In this document: positions 7,954 to 15,828 of the stretch, one piece after another
Position numbering within the stretch: the stretch's first letter is position 1
Layout of the letters: each line of letters opens with the position of its first letter
Assembly: GCF_002807015.1 (NCBI RefSeq)
Contig: NZ_NIPO01000001.1
Coordinates: 821,404 to 885,403 of the forward strand
Length of the DNA: 64,000 nt
DNA from: Avrilella dinanensis
Lineage (GTDB): Bacteria; Bacteroidota; Bacteroidia; Flavobacteriales; Flavobacteriaceae
Direction of reading: 5' to 3'
The notes under the pieces: model-generated
Databases searched by the model: none
Told to the model about the DNA's origin: nothing
What the model saw: the letters and a program-made list of their open reading frames with translations, nothing else
Position numbers and translations under genes: made by a program

Positions 7954-9216
7954 CTAATTCGGAAATTTATCCATCAAAGCCTCGTCGATATGCTGTTTTA
8001 TGGGCTTGATTTTTTCCAGATATGCCGGTAAATCATTTTTATCCATTGCCTGAGAGGTCGGCAGATTTTGTTTTAACGGGTCAACCTGTACGCCATTTTT
8101 CCAGAAACGATAACACACATGAGGCCCTGTTGCCAAACCGGTGCTGCCTACCCGCCCGATAGTTTGTCCTTGCTGAACGGTTTGTCCTCTTTTTACCAAT
8201 ATTTTGCTCATATGCAGGTATTGTGTTGTGTAGGTGGCGTTATGTCTAATTTTAACATAATTCCCGTTTCCGGCGGTATATCCGGCTTCTATTACTTTGC
8301 CTGCTGCCGTTGCCATAATCGGTGTTCCGTGCGGTGCAGCATAGTCGGTGCCATTATGAGCTTTCCAACGTTTTTGTACCGGATGAAACCGACTCTTGGT
8401 AAATTTAGACGTAATCCGGAAGTATTTTAGTGGGGCTTTCAGAAACATGGTTTTCATCTGCTTGCCGTTTTCATCAAAAAATTCTGTGGTTTTGCTATCG
8501 GGTTTGGAATGAGAAAATCCATAAACTTCTTTCCCCTGATAATTAAAATAAGCTCCTAAAATTTCATCAATTCCAACATAGATAGTGTCATTGATATATT
8601 TTTCACGGACAGTTACCGCAAATCGGTCGCCTCTTCTGAATTTAAAGAAATCGACCGACCAGGCAAAAGCGTTCGATAAGTGTGTTCCCAATCCGGGGTC
8701 TAAGCCTTCTCTTTGTAAAGATTCGGACAACGAACCGGAAATTTCTCCGGCAACGGTTTTCTCTGTATAAGTTACCGGATAATTGACGGTATAAGCATAA
8801 GTGGAATCTTTGAAATTAATCACATTAAACCCCATATTGTCAGGTTCATAGACTAATATATCCAGCGTGGAAGGAGTTGTTTTGCTTTTGAGTAAAGTAA
8901 GCACTTTTCCGGGACGAAGCTTTTTGTAATCAAAAGAATCCCGGACTTTTTCGGCAGTTTTGGCAATTTCTACTGCGTCGAAATCGTGCCGGGCCAGAAT
9001 TTTACTGAGATTATCGCCTCGTTTGATTGTATCGCGTTCAATGATGTAGTCATTCAGCGGGAAACCAAAGATGTTTTCTTCCGGCAACGAATCAACAGAA
9101 TCATTGTTGTTGCCATCAGTTGGCAGATTCTTGTTGTTATCACAGCCAAAACAGCCTAATAATACTGCGATTGCTAATGCTAAAGAAAATAAATATGTAC
9201 TGCGTATATTACTCAT
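7954..9216 (-). CDS. M23-family metallopeptidase lipoprotein with LysM-like domain
   Basis: Peptidoglycan endopeptidase-type protein of 420 residues. A lipoprotein signal ends at the lipobox LLGC (C22), followed by an Asp/Asn-rich linker. A LysM/OapA-like segment lies at about 57-110, a middle domain at 130-250, and the M23 LytM domain at about 280-385. The zinc ligands are intact: H287 and D291 (HNGTD), H335 in the 'YLHMSK' strand and H366 in GPHVCYR. The layout resembles the MepM/NlpD group and suggests cell-wall remodelling during growth. Its start overlaps the end of kynA by 8 bases, so it is translated from the same mRNA as two apparently unrelated genes. Confidence 0.9.
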   Translation of the reverse strand: MSNIRSTYLFSLALAIAVLLGCFGCDNNKNLPTDGNNNDSVDSLPEENIFGFPLNDYIIERDTIKRGDNLSKILARHDFDAVEIAKTAEKVRDSFDYKKLRPGKVLTLLKSKTTPSTLDILVYEPDNMGFNVINFKDSTYAYTVNYPVTYTEKTVAGEISGSLSESLQREGLDPGLGTHLSNAFAWSVDFFKFRRGDRFAVTVREKYINDTIYVGIDEILGAYFNYQGKEVYGFSHSKPDSKTTEFFDENGKQMKTMFLKAPLKYFRITSKFTKSRFHPVQKRWKAHNGTDYAAPHGTPIMATAAGKVIEAGYTAGNGNYVKIRHNATYTTQYLHMSKILVKRGQTVQQGQTIGRVGSTGLATGPHVCYRFWKNGVQVDPLKQNLPTSQAMDKNDLPAYLEKIKPIKQHIDEALMDKFPN

Positions 9217-10153
9217 TCAAAGCATTTTTTCCCCAGTTGGCTAATTCTTCTTCAGACCATAATTCAGGGAAAAATATCCTTCTTTGATATTCCGGCAGCA
9301 TATATTTTTTCCAATCACTTCCTCCAGTTGCTTCCTGCGGCCCCGATTCGCTTTCGATATATTTTTTGGCTGCTTTGAAATGTCCGATAACCCAAGTAAT
9401 GTTTACCGTTTTGTCATAGTGACGCATCGCATTGACCAAATTTTCATTTTTCTGGTCTTCTTCCGGCAGTTGTTTGAATCTCTGCCAAAGGTTGATGGTA
9501 TTGTATTCTTCCATAAAATCAAGGAATTCTTTTTTGTATTTCTTTTCGAATTCATTGATTAAATAAGATTTTTTGCCTGTTTTATAATCTTTGCCTGCTG
9601 CTTGCCAATAAAGGTGTTCCAGGGCGTGCTCGTATGGCGTGTTCCGGTCAATGGTTGCTCTGTGACGTGCATCAATCAGATTGATTAAATCGGTAGATGC
9701 GAATTCAATTAAACGATATTGAGCACTTTGGAAACCGCTCGCCGGAGTAAGTGTGTGACGAAATTTAAGATATTGCTTAGTTTCCATGCCGTCGCCCATA
9801 ATGTCGAAAGAGGTGGTAAGCATGTCAAAGTAACGACTGATTCTATATAGCCTTTCCGTGAAAAACTGTGTCGTCAGATTTTCGGCATAAGACACTTGTT
9901 TGATTTCCCATAGAATCATTTTGAATAGTAATTCATTGATTTGGTGGTACATAATAAATACCATTTCGTCAGGGAAAACAGAACGTTGCGTTTGCAGGCT
10001 CAGCAAAGCATCTGTCTGTATATAATCCCAATAAGTGATTGGTTTTTGCCACAATAAACCTTCCAGGTGGGTTTCGGTTTTTTGGTCAATGGCACGAAAT
10101 TTTTCTTCGAGTTTTTCAATGTTTTCCTGATATTTTTGCATGGTATCTGTCAT
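9209..10153 (-). CDS. kynA: Tryptophan 2,3-dioxygenase
   Basis: Haem enzyme of 314 residues that opens the indole ring of L-tryptophan to N-formylkynurenine, the first step of the kynurenine pathway. Family landmarks are visible: 'YHQINELLFK' with the substrate-side H70, 'PASGFQSAQYRLIE' (138-150), the proximal haem ligand candidate H258 in 'WVIGHFKAA', and the loop 'GPQEATGGSDWKKYM' near 271-285. The ATG shares one base with the TGA of the DUF3108 gene (TGATG). No other kynurenine-pathway gene is in the window, so the product is used elsewhere or simply catabolised. Confidence 0.93.
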   Translation of the reverse strand: MTDTMQKYQENIEKLEEKFRAIDQKTETHLEGLLWQKPITYWDYIQTDALLSLQTQRSVFPDEMVFIMYHQINELLFKMILWEIKQVSYAENLTTQFFTERLYRISRYFDMLTTSFDIMGDGMETKQYLKFRHTLTPASGFQSAQYRLIEFASTDLINLIDARHRATIDRNTPYEHALEHLYWQAAGKDYKTGKKSYLINEFEKKYKKEFLDFMEEYNTINLWQRFKQLPEEDQKNENLVNAMRHYDKTVNITWVIGHFKAAKKYIESESGPQEATGGSDWKKYMLPEYQRRIFFPELWSEEELANWGKNALNE

Positions 10154-10914
10154 CAGTTTCCGAGTTTTTGTTTTAATCCTTTGTGTTCAACCAATTCTGC
10201 TTTTAACGAACCAACCAATAAACTCGCCTCAACGCGTAGTGGAACTTTAGATGAATCGTCTGAAACCCAGATTGTTAAACTCTCTTGTTCCTTAAACACA
10301 CGACCGGCTTGCACGTATGGTCTGAACTTTAATGCAGTTTGTTCCCCAAATTTAGTTTTTATTTTTTCCTTACCAAGGAACTTTAATTTAAATTTATAAA
10401 TTTCGTCATCAAAAAACATATCTATCTGGATAGATTCGTTCTTTTTCATGTTGGATATTTTCGGATTATTTCTCAATGCATAGAAAGCCGAAATGACGTC
10501 CTGTATATTATTACTGATGGAGTAGGAACTGCTTTTGGAGTTTTTATGGTCGATTACTTTAACGGTGTTGTTGCTGTAATTGAACAAACTTTCCTGATTT
10601 CGGGTGTAACCACCTTCGTAAATATTCCTGATTGAGCGATAAGGACGTCCTGTTTGTACGTCAAAATAGCTTTGGTAATCGTCGCGTACTTTGAAAAACG
10701 CTTTGGTTACTCCGGTAGTTTGCCCAAAACCTTTGGCGTGGAAAACTTTTTTACCGTCATAGGTAGTTTCATTCAGTTCCAGTGTAGCATATCCGGCACT
10801 AAACAAACCATACGATATTTTGAATTTGAAATATTCGCCTGATTGAAAAACGTTCTGTGCATAGATGGTTGCTGCACTTGTAAGGATTAAAAATGTTAAA
10901 AATATTTTTTTCAT
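10153..10914 (-). CDS. DUF3108 domain protein, secreted
   Basis: Protein of 253 residues with a typical signal peptide (MKKIFLTF..., cleavage near TIYAQN). The mature region matches the DUF3108 pattern of beta-rich periplasmic or outer-membrane-associated proteins: 'GEYFKFKISYGLFSAGYATLEL' near the start, 'FKVRDDYQSYFD' and a late 'LTIWVSDDSSKVPLRVEA' segment. Its function is unknown. An upstream in-frame ATG at 10956 would add a charged 14-residue extension in front of the signal peptide, so 10914 is preferred. It is the first gene of an operon with kynA and the M23 peptidase. Confidence 0.85.
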   Translation of the reverse strand: MKKIFLTFLILTSAATIYAQNVFQSGEYFKFKISYGLFSAGYATLELNETTYDGKKVFHAKGFGQTTGVTKAFFKVRDDYQSYFDVQTGRPYRSIRNIYEGGYTRNQESLFNYSNNTVKVIDHKNSKSSSYSISNNIQDVISAFYALRNNPKISNMKKNESIQIDMFFDDEIYKFKLKFLGKEKIKTKFGEQTALKFRPYVQAGRVFKEQESLTIWVSDDSSKVPLRVEASLLVGSLKAELVEHKGLKQKLGN

Positions 10915-10970
10915 AACTGGTTTCTTTTTCTGTTGATGGTACAAATTGCGTACCAAAGCATAAAATTAAA

Positions 10971-10998
10971 AAAACTCAGCCGATAAAGCTGAGTTTTT
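10971..10998 (-). terminator. Terminator downstream of the pseudouridine synthase gene
   Basis: AAAACTCAGC and GCTGAGTTTT form a 10-bp stem around a 7-base loop. On the minus strand it is followed by a T-rich tract, so it ends the transcript coming from 12912, after that transcript has crossed the mobile element at 11025-11184. Confidence 0.85.
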
Positions 10999-11021
10999 AA
11001 GATGGTTTTTGGAATTGTTGT

Positions 11022-11187
11022 TTAGAGCCTGTTTAAAATTTATCTAATAATTTGTTTATGCTTCTTTTTGGCTATAACTGCGTTAAATTTTAAAACGATA
11101 GCTCTGCTATCCTTTGAAAATTTGCCTTGTTCTATCTCAAAAATAACCTATAAACATTTTTACAATACAAATTTAAACAGGCTCTTA
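11022..11187. mobile_element. 160-bp MITE-like element with TTA target duplication
   Basis: The element 11025-11184 begins GAGCCTGTTTAAA and ends with its exact inverse TTTAAACAGGCTC (13-bp terminal inverted repeats). Both sides are flanked by TTA, consistent with a 3-bp target duplication. It encodes no transposase. A small internal hairpin (GATAGC TCT GCTATC, 11097-11111) is present. TTA is a TNA-type target site and the GAGCCTG ends are reminiscent of IS5-group elements (IS1031-like; from memory), so it is probably a non-autonomous derivative. The rest of the 360-bp gene-free stretch (11188-11274) is A+T-rich with nothing recognisable. Related ends lie at 3431-3460, 44578 and 63151. Confidence 0.82.
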
Positions 11188-11274
11188 GAAACTGTGTTAT
11201 TTTTTAACCAAGAATTACACGTGTTAAGGCAATTTAATTTTATTAGTTCGTCCAAAAAAATATTCGAAATCATT

Positions 11275-12912
11275 TTAAAATTCGGGCTTCATCTCAAAAA
11301 ACAGCCATTCGTTTGTTACGGGGTGATGGAAACCGAGCTGGTCTGCTTGCAAATATAATCGTTCTGCCGGTTTTCCGTACAACGAATCGCCAGCAATCGC
11401 ACAATTCATGCCCGAAAAATGTGCCATGTGTACTCTGAGTTGGTGGGTTCGTCCGGTTACAGGATAAAGGTAAATGCGGGTTTTTTCATTAATTATTTCC
11501 TGGATTTCGTATGTGGTCATGGCTTTTTTGCCGAATTTTTCGCAAACCATTTGTCTTGGACGGTCATTCAAATCGACCCGCAAAGGTAAATTGATTTCGC
11601 CCGATTGAACGTTAATTTTTCCGTCTAAAAGAGCTGAATATCGCTTGAAAACCGTTCTTTTTAAAAATTGATTTTGTAAATTCCGGTAAGCATTTTCATT
11701 CTTTCCCAAAACCATTAATCCAGACGTTGCCCAATCTAAACGGTGTACAATAATGGCTCCGCTAATACCCGGAATCATTTTCCTGGCTTGTTCCAGAACC
11801 GAATTTTGTGTTTTTATTCCAGGAACAGACAACAGCTGATGCGGCTTTTCGATAACCGCAATGTCTTCGTCTTCATAGATTATTTTGATACGTTTGCCGT
11901 TTTTCATTTGTTTGTCCAGCGGATTTTCTTCCACTTCCAAACCTCTGAGCATGTGATTGAGTAAAGGTTCACATTTTCCGCGACAAGCCGGATAATAATG
12001 TAGATGTTTTCTGACTTCTGTTTTAGGCGATTTTCCCCACCAGAATTCAGCCATAGTAATCGGTTTCAACTGGTTTTGATAGGCATAATTCAACAGTTTC
12101 GGGGCACAGCAATCGCCTGTTCCTGCTGGTGGTTCTTGCGACAACTGCTCGTCAAAAATCGTCAAAATGTCTTTATTTTCGCCTAAAGCATTCAAACAAT
12201 GATAGCTTTTGAACAACTGTTGCTGCGTTTGTTGTGAAAGCTGTTGCCGTCTGACTTTCAGCTGGTTGATTTTTTCTTCAAATTCTTTCAAAGATGCCTC
12301 AATTTCCGAAATACGGTTTTTCCAGAATTTTTTCAGTCGGTTCAACTCACTTTTCTGGGTTTGGCTTTGACGGATTAATTGGTTTAATTCTTCCTGATTA
12401 TTTCCTGAAAGATTTTTCCGTTGTTGTTCTCTTTCCTTTTTAGCGGTTTGGTTTGCTTGGATTTTTTCATCAATTTCTTTTTGTAATTGACTGATAAAAT
12501 ATTTTTTTTCTTGAATGATTTTCAGATATTTATCATCATTTAACCTCTGCTCTATTTCCTGATTGATTTGGGTTAATTCTTCCTCATTTTTGACAAAAAA
12601 TTCGTTCGGATTCAAACGGTCATAAATCGGCGGAACAAAATAAGAGTCATGTTCTTTATCTTGTCCGGAATACGCTGCTAAAAAACCTAATTCTCCCAGC
12701 GAATTTTCGACAATCAATACACCATACATTCTTCCTTTTTCGTCCGGACGATGTATTTTTTGCAAATATTTCTGTACTTCTTCACTTGCCTGAATCGCTA
12801 TCGAATGTGGTTCGTAATTGGTAGGAAAATTAAACTTTTCTGGTAATTTTTCTTTGTCTGATAAAAAAGAAACAGAATGAAAATTATTTTTAAAATGTCC
12901 GATTCGTACCAT
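11275..12912 (-). CDS. RluA-family pseudouridine synthase with long N-terminal extension
   Basis: RNA pseudouridine synthase of 545 residues, about twice the size of E. coli RluA. The C-terminal 220 or so residues are the catalytic domain, with the signature 'IIVHRLDWATSGLMVLGK' (catalytic Asp in HRLD), 'KRYSALLDG' and the late 'PVTGRTHQLRVHMAHFSGMN'. The N-terminal 300 residues hold a globular part, a long Glu/Lys/Gln-rich coiled coil (about 110-220), and a Cys cluster ('GTGDCCAPKLL' followed about 45 residues later by 'YPACRGKCEPLLNH') that could bind a metal. Such long forms occur in Bacteroidota and some Proteobacteria. The exact rRNA or tRNA target cannot be read from the sequence. Confidence 0.88.
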   Translation of the reverse strand: MVRIGHFKNNFHSVSFLSDKEKLPEKFNFPTNYEPHSIAIQASEEVQKYLQKIHRPDEKGRMYGVLIVENSLGELGFLAAYSGQDKEHDSYFVPPIYDRLNPNEFFVKNEEELTQINQEIEQRLNDDKYLKIIQEKKYFISQLQKEIDEKIQANQTAKKEREQQRKNLSGNNQEELNQLIRQSQTQKSELNRLKKFWKNRISEIEASLKEFEEKINQLKVRRQQLSQQTQQQLFKSYHCLNALGENKDILTIFDEQLSQEPPAGTGDCCAPKLLNYAYQNQLKPITMAEFWWGKSPKTEVRKHLHYYPACRGKCEPLLNHMLRGLEVEENPLDKQMKNGKRIKIIYEDEDIAVIEKPHQLLSVPGIKTQNSVLEQARKMIPGISGAIIVHRLDWATSGLMVLGKNENAYRNLQNQFLKRTVFKRYSALLDGKINVQSGEINLPLRVDLNDRPRQMVCEKFGKKAMTTYEIQEIINEKTRIYLYPVTGRTHQLRVHMAHFSGMNCAIAGDSLYGKPAERLYLQADQLGFHHPVTNEWLFFEMKPEF

Positions 12913-12953
12913 TATTAGGCTTTATTATTCTACAAAACAAGTGGTAAAAGTAG

Positions 12954-12961
12954 TAACTTTG
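12954..12961 (+). promoter_or_regulatory. -7 element TAACTTTG of the DUF983 gene
   Basis: Perfect TAnnTTTG match 20 bases before the ATG at 12982. No TTG is found at the expected upstream distance. Confidence 0.6.
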
Positions 12962-12981
12962 TACCAAATTTTACATGCATT

Positions 12982-13341
12982 ATGTCATCATATTTAAACA
13001 GAGTAGCTAAAGGAACCTGCCCGAATTGTGAAAAAACAAAAGTATTTGCCTCTAACGGCAATCCTTTTTTGTTCAAAATGCCTAAAATGAAAAAACAATG
13101 CGATGTTTGCGGGTATTCTTTTCATCGTGAAACAGGTTTTTATTTCGGTGCAATGTATATCAGCTACGGAATTACGTGTGCTGAAATGATTGCCGTGATT
13201 GTTTTGGGGCTTATTTTTGACTGGTCTTTTATCACGATTTTTTCTATTGTGATCGTGATTGCTTTCTTGTTTTCGATGATTAATTACAAGCTGTCCCGCC
13301 TGATGTGGCTAAATATCTTTTTGGATAAAGACAGCGATTAA
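12982..13341 (+). CDS. DUF983 family membrane protein
   Basis: Protein of 119 residues. The N-terminal half carries two CxxC knuckles (CPNCEK at 13-18 and CDVCGY at 39-44), presumably a zinc ribbon. The 'FHRETGFYFGAMYISYG' motif typical of DUF983 follows, then two transmembrane helices (about 62-80 and 84-102). No function is established for the family. The stop codon overlaps that of the convergent AraC-type gene by 4 bases, and no terminator lies between them. Confidence 0.88.
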   Translation: MSSYLNRVAKGTCPNCEKTKVFASNGNPFLFKMPKMKKQCDVCGYSFHRETGFYFGAMYISYGITCAEMIAVIVLGLIFDWSFITIFSIVIVIAFLFSMINYKLSRLMWLNIFLDKDSD

Positions 13342-14246
13342 CTGTTTGTAGTGAGGTTTCGTCTGGCAAATTCTGCCGGTGTTTCCTGCGTATATTTTTT
13401 GAAAAACTTGATAAAATAAGACACGTCCGAAAAATTCAAATCGTCGGCAATTTCCCCAACAGATTTTTGCGAGAAAATCAGTTCGCGTTTGGCTTCCAGA
13501 ACAATCCTTTCGGCAATAACCGAAGTAGTCGTTTTTCCGGTAATGGATTTGACAACACGGTTCAAGTGTTTTTGTGTAATATTCAGTATATCAGCATATT
13601 CTCCGGCATTTCGCATTTTCAGGAAATTGGATTCGAGTACATCTTCAAAACCGGTATAAATCGTTTGATATCTTTTTAGTTCATCAAAATTGAGCAGACT
13701 TTTGGTTGAAACAAATCTGTTTAGCCAGATGTAAAGCTGTGCCAAATAGCTGTTAATCAGTTGAATTTTCTTCCATTGATTAGATTGATATTCATTTAAA
13801 ATATCTGCAAAAAATGGTTTTACTTTTTCTAACTCATTATCTTTCAGATAAAAACATTTTTCTGTCTGGAACGATTCAAAAAACACAAAATCTTTCAACA
13901 GGGTTTTGACGTGGTAAGTTTCATAAAATTCACGACTGTGAAAAAACAAATAACCTTCGGTATCAGGCGACAAATCCCAGCAATGTGTTTGGCCCGGCGT
14001 CAGGAAAAACACCGCACCCGGCTTGACTTCATACCGATTGAAATCAATTTCGTGCATACCGGTTCCTCGGGTAAACAAAAAAACTGCATAAAAATTGTGT
14101 TTATGATGTGATTCTATGCGTGAATGATTACTAATCAAATGTTTAGAAATCAAATTGGCATAAAAATGAGCATTGGAATCTTCCTGATTCAAATCGTCTA
14201 TTTTCAACAATTTTATTTCCGGTAATTGTTTAGTTTTCCTTTTCAT
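13338..14246 (-). CDS. AraC-family transcriptional regulator
   Basis: Regulator of 302 residues. The N-terminal cupin-like ligand domain (about 40-110, with 'HHKHNFYAVFLFTRGTG' and 'FLTPGQTHCW') precedes a C-terminal double helix-turn-helix (about 210-300, 'HLNRVVKSITGKTT' and 'VGEIADDLNFSDVSYFIKFFKKYTQETPAEF'; the latter is the AraC signature). Its ATG shares one base with the stop of the GrpB-family gene (TAATG), so both are translated from one transcript. No metabolic gene adjoins it, so the ligand is unknown. Confidence 0.9.
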   Translation of the reverse strand: MKRKTKQLPEIKLLKIDDLNQEDSNAHFYANLISKHLISNHSRIESHHKHNFYAVFLFTRGTGMHEIDFNRYEVKPGAVFFLTPGQTHCWDLSPDTEGYLFFHSREFYETYHVKTLLKDFVFFESFQTEKCFYLKDNELEKVKPFFADILNEYQSNQWKKIQLINSYLAQLYIWLNRFVSTKSLLNFDELKRYQTIYTGFEDVLESNFLKMRNAGEYADILNITQKHLNRVVKSITGKTTTSVIAERIVLEAKRELIFSQKSVGEIADDLNFSDVSYFIKFFKKYTQETPAEFARRNLTTNS

Positions 14247-14854
14247 TAGTGCTTGTTCAAATTTTTATACCAATCAATCGCTTTCTTTTCTTCTGTTTTG
14301 ATAAATTTATCTTTCCCGCCGTTATATTCAGGCACATCACGCCATTCTTGTTTGATTAATTCCTCTTTCAATGATTGATATTGATTTTTAATATCGGGGT
14401 GTACTCTCAGATAATCCCTGAAAGCAATATGCCTAATCCAGTGTTCGGAATCATAAGGCAAAATGTGAATGTTAGACAAACGGCATTTAAATTCTTCTGT
14501 GCTTGCGGGAATTTTATTTCTGTCCGTGATTATCTTCGAAATGGACAATTCTTCCGGATTAATTTTAAATTTTGTAAAAAGTCTGCGATACGGCATAATT
14601 TCATTAAAGCACTCATAATAAATATAATTATGATTATTGTTTAGCAACGGGGAAATAGTTTTTTCCAAGTCCGTTTCATCATTCACACCAACGAGAATAT
14701 CAATAATGGGTTTGGCAGACAAACCTTCTACAGACGTACTTCCTATATGTTCAATTCGAGGATTGAGAAATCCGATGAGCTGTAACAATTCTTCTTTTAT
14801 GATTTTAAAATCTATTGCCCACTTCGGATTGTATTTTTCAAACGCTATTTTCAT
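14246..14854 (-). CDS. GrpB-family nucleotidyltransferase-fold protein
   Basis: Protein of 202 residues of the GrpB/UPF0157 family, which has a nucleotidyltransferase-like fold. The signature 'IEHIGSTSVEGLSAKPIIDILVGV' (residues 35-57) is clear, followed by 'HIAFRDYLRVHPDI' near 140. No activity is firmly known for these stand-alone proteins. It is co-transcribed with the AraC-type regulator downstream, which may control it or a related resistance or stress response (inference). Confidence 0.85.
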   Translation of the reverse strand: MKIAFEKYNPKWAIDFKIIKEELLQLIGFLNPRIEHIGSTSVEGLSAKPIIDILVGVNDETDLEKTISPLLNNNHNYIYYECFNEIMPYRRLFTKFKINPEELSISKIITDRNKIPASTEEFKCRLSNIHILPYDSEHWIRHIAFRDYLRVHPDIKNQYQSLKEELIKQEWRDVPEYNGGKDKFIKTEEKKAIDWYKNLNKH

Positions 14855-14892
14855 TAATTAATTTTATTGTTTAAATAACTGAATATAACTTT

Positions 14893-14966
14893 AGTACACG
14901 ATAAAAACAATTAAATGCTTGTTACATAGTGAATTAAATTTTTAAAAATCTTTTTTGCCGTGTACT
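14893..14966. repeat. Inverted repeat pair in an intergenic region
   Basis: AGTACACGATAAAAA (14893-14907) and TTTTTTGCCGTGTACT (14951-14966) are inverted copies with two mismatches, about 43 bases apart, between the GrpB-family gene and the metallo-hydrolase gene. It could be a tiny mobile element remnant, an extended terminator for the minus-strand gene at 14978, or an operator. The sequence does not decide. Confidence 0.45.
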
Positions 14967-14977
14967 GAAAAGTATAA

Positions 14978-15745
14978 CTACAATTCAATCTGTAAATTAT
15001 CATAGGCTAAAAAAACATTTTCAGGCAATTCTTTTTCTACTTTTTGATGCAAACCCAGTTCATGACCGATATGAGTAAGATAGGCTTTTTTCGGATTGAT
15101 TTTTTGGATATATTCCAATGCAGCAGATAAATTATTATGCGTAGGGTGCTCTTTTATCCGTAAGGCGTTAATAACAAGAATATCAAGTCCCTGCAAATTA
15201 TTTAATGCTTCATCTGACAAGGTTTTTACATCGGTCAGATAAGCCAGTTTATCAAATCGATAACCAAGTATAGGCAGGTTTCCGTGCATTACATTAATCG
15301 GCACCACTGTTTTTCCTTTAATGCAAAATAGTTTTTCTGCCTCAATTTCATGCGGTGCCAATGCCGGTGCACCCGGATAACGGTTTTCGGTGGCAAAAGC
15401 ATAATCAAACCGTTTTTGTAAATTTTGCAATACCCTCGGCAATCCGTACACGTCCATAAATCCTTTTTTCATAAAACAAAAAGGCCTGATGTCATCAATC
15501 CCGGCGGTATGGTCGGCGTGTTCGTGCGTAAACAATAATGCGTCAATATGCGGGCATTCCGAGCGAAGCATTTGCTGTCTGAAATCAGGACCGCAATCAA
15601 TCTGGAAAATCACATTATCCCAATCAACAAAAACAGATGTCCGCAACCTTTTGTCGCGAATATCATTGCTTTTGCACACTTCGTCATTGCACCCGATAAC
15701 CGGAATACCTTGTGAAGTGCCTGTTCCGAGAAAATATATTTTCAT
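14978..15745 (-). CDS. PhnP-like MBL-fold metallo-hydrolase
   Basis: Hydrolase of 255 residues with the metallo-beta-lactamase fold. It starts 'MKIYFLGTGTSQGIPVIGC' and carries the zinc motif THEHADH near 75-81, 'VMHGNLPILGYRF' in mid-protein and a late 'AYLTHIGHELG' histidine. The Cys-containing N-terminal loop (IGCNDEVC) resembles the structural zinc site of PhnP, a cyclic phosphodiesterase. No phosphonate genes are nearby, so the substrate is unassigned. It diverges from the gene at 15829. Confidence 0.87.
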   Translation of the reverse strand: MKIYFLGTGTSQGIPVIGCNDEVCKSNDIRDKRLRTSVFVDWDNVIFQIDCGPDFRQQMLRSECPHIDALLFTHEHADHTAGIDDIRPFCFMKKGFMDVYGLPRVLQNLQKRFDYAFATENRYPGAPALAPHEIEAEKLFCIKGKTVVPINVMHGNLPILGYRFDKLAYLTDVKTLSDEALNNLQGLDILVINALRIKEHPTHNNLSAALEYIQKINPKKAYLTHIGHELGLHQKVEKELPENVFLAYDNLQIEL

Positions 15746-15828
15746 ACTTTTTTTTACAAAATTACAATATCTTCGGTTTTATTGAAGTATCTTTATGCTG
15801 TAAAAATACGACAAATATTTTTAGTTTT

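Noticed and set aside
11068..11358. 96-residue plus-strand frame
   Set aside because: It starts inside the MITE-like element and ends inside the antisense of the pseudouridine synthase gene; composition is that of translated A+T-rich noncoding DNA.
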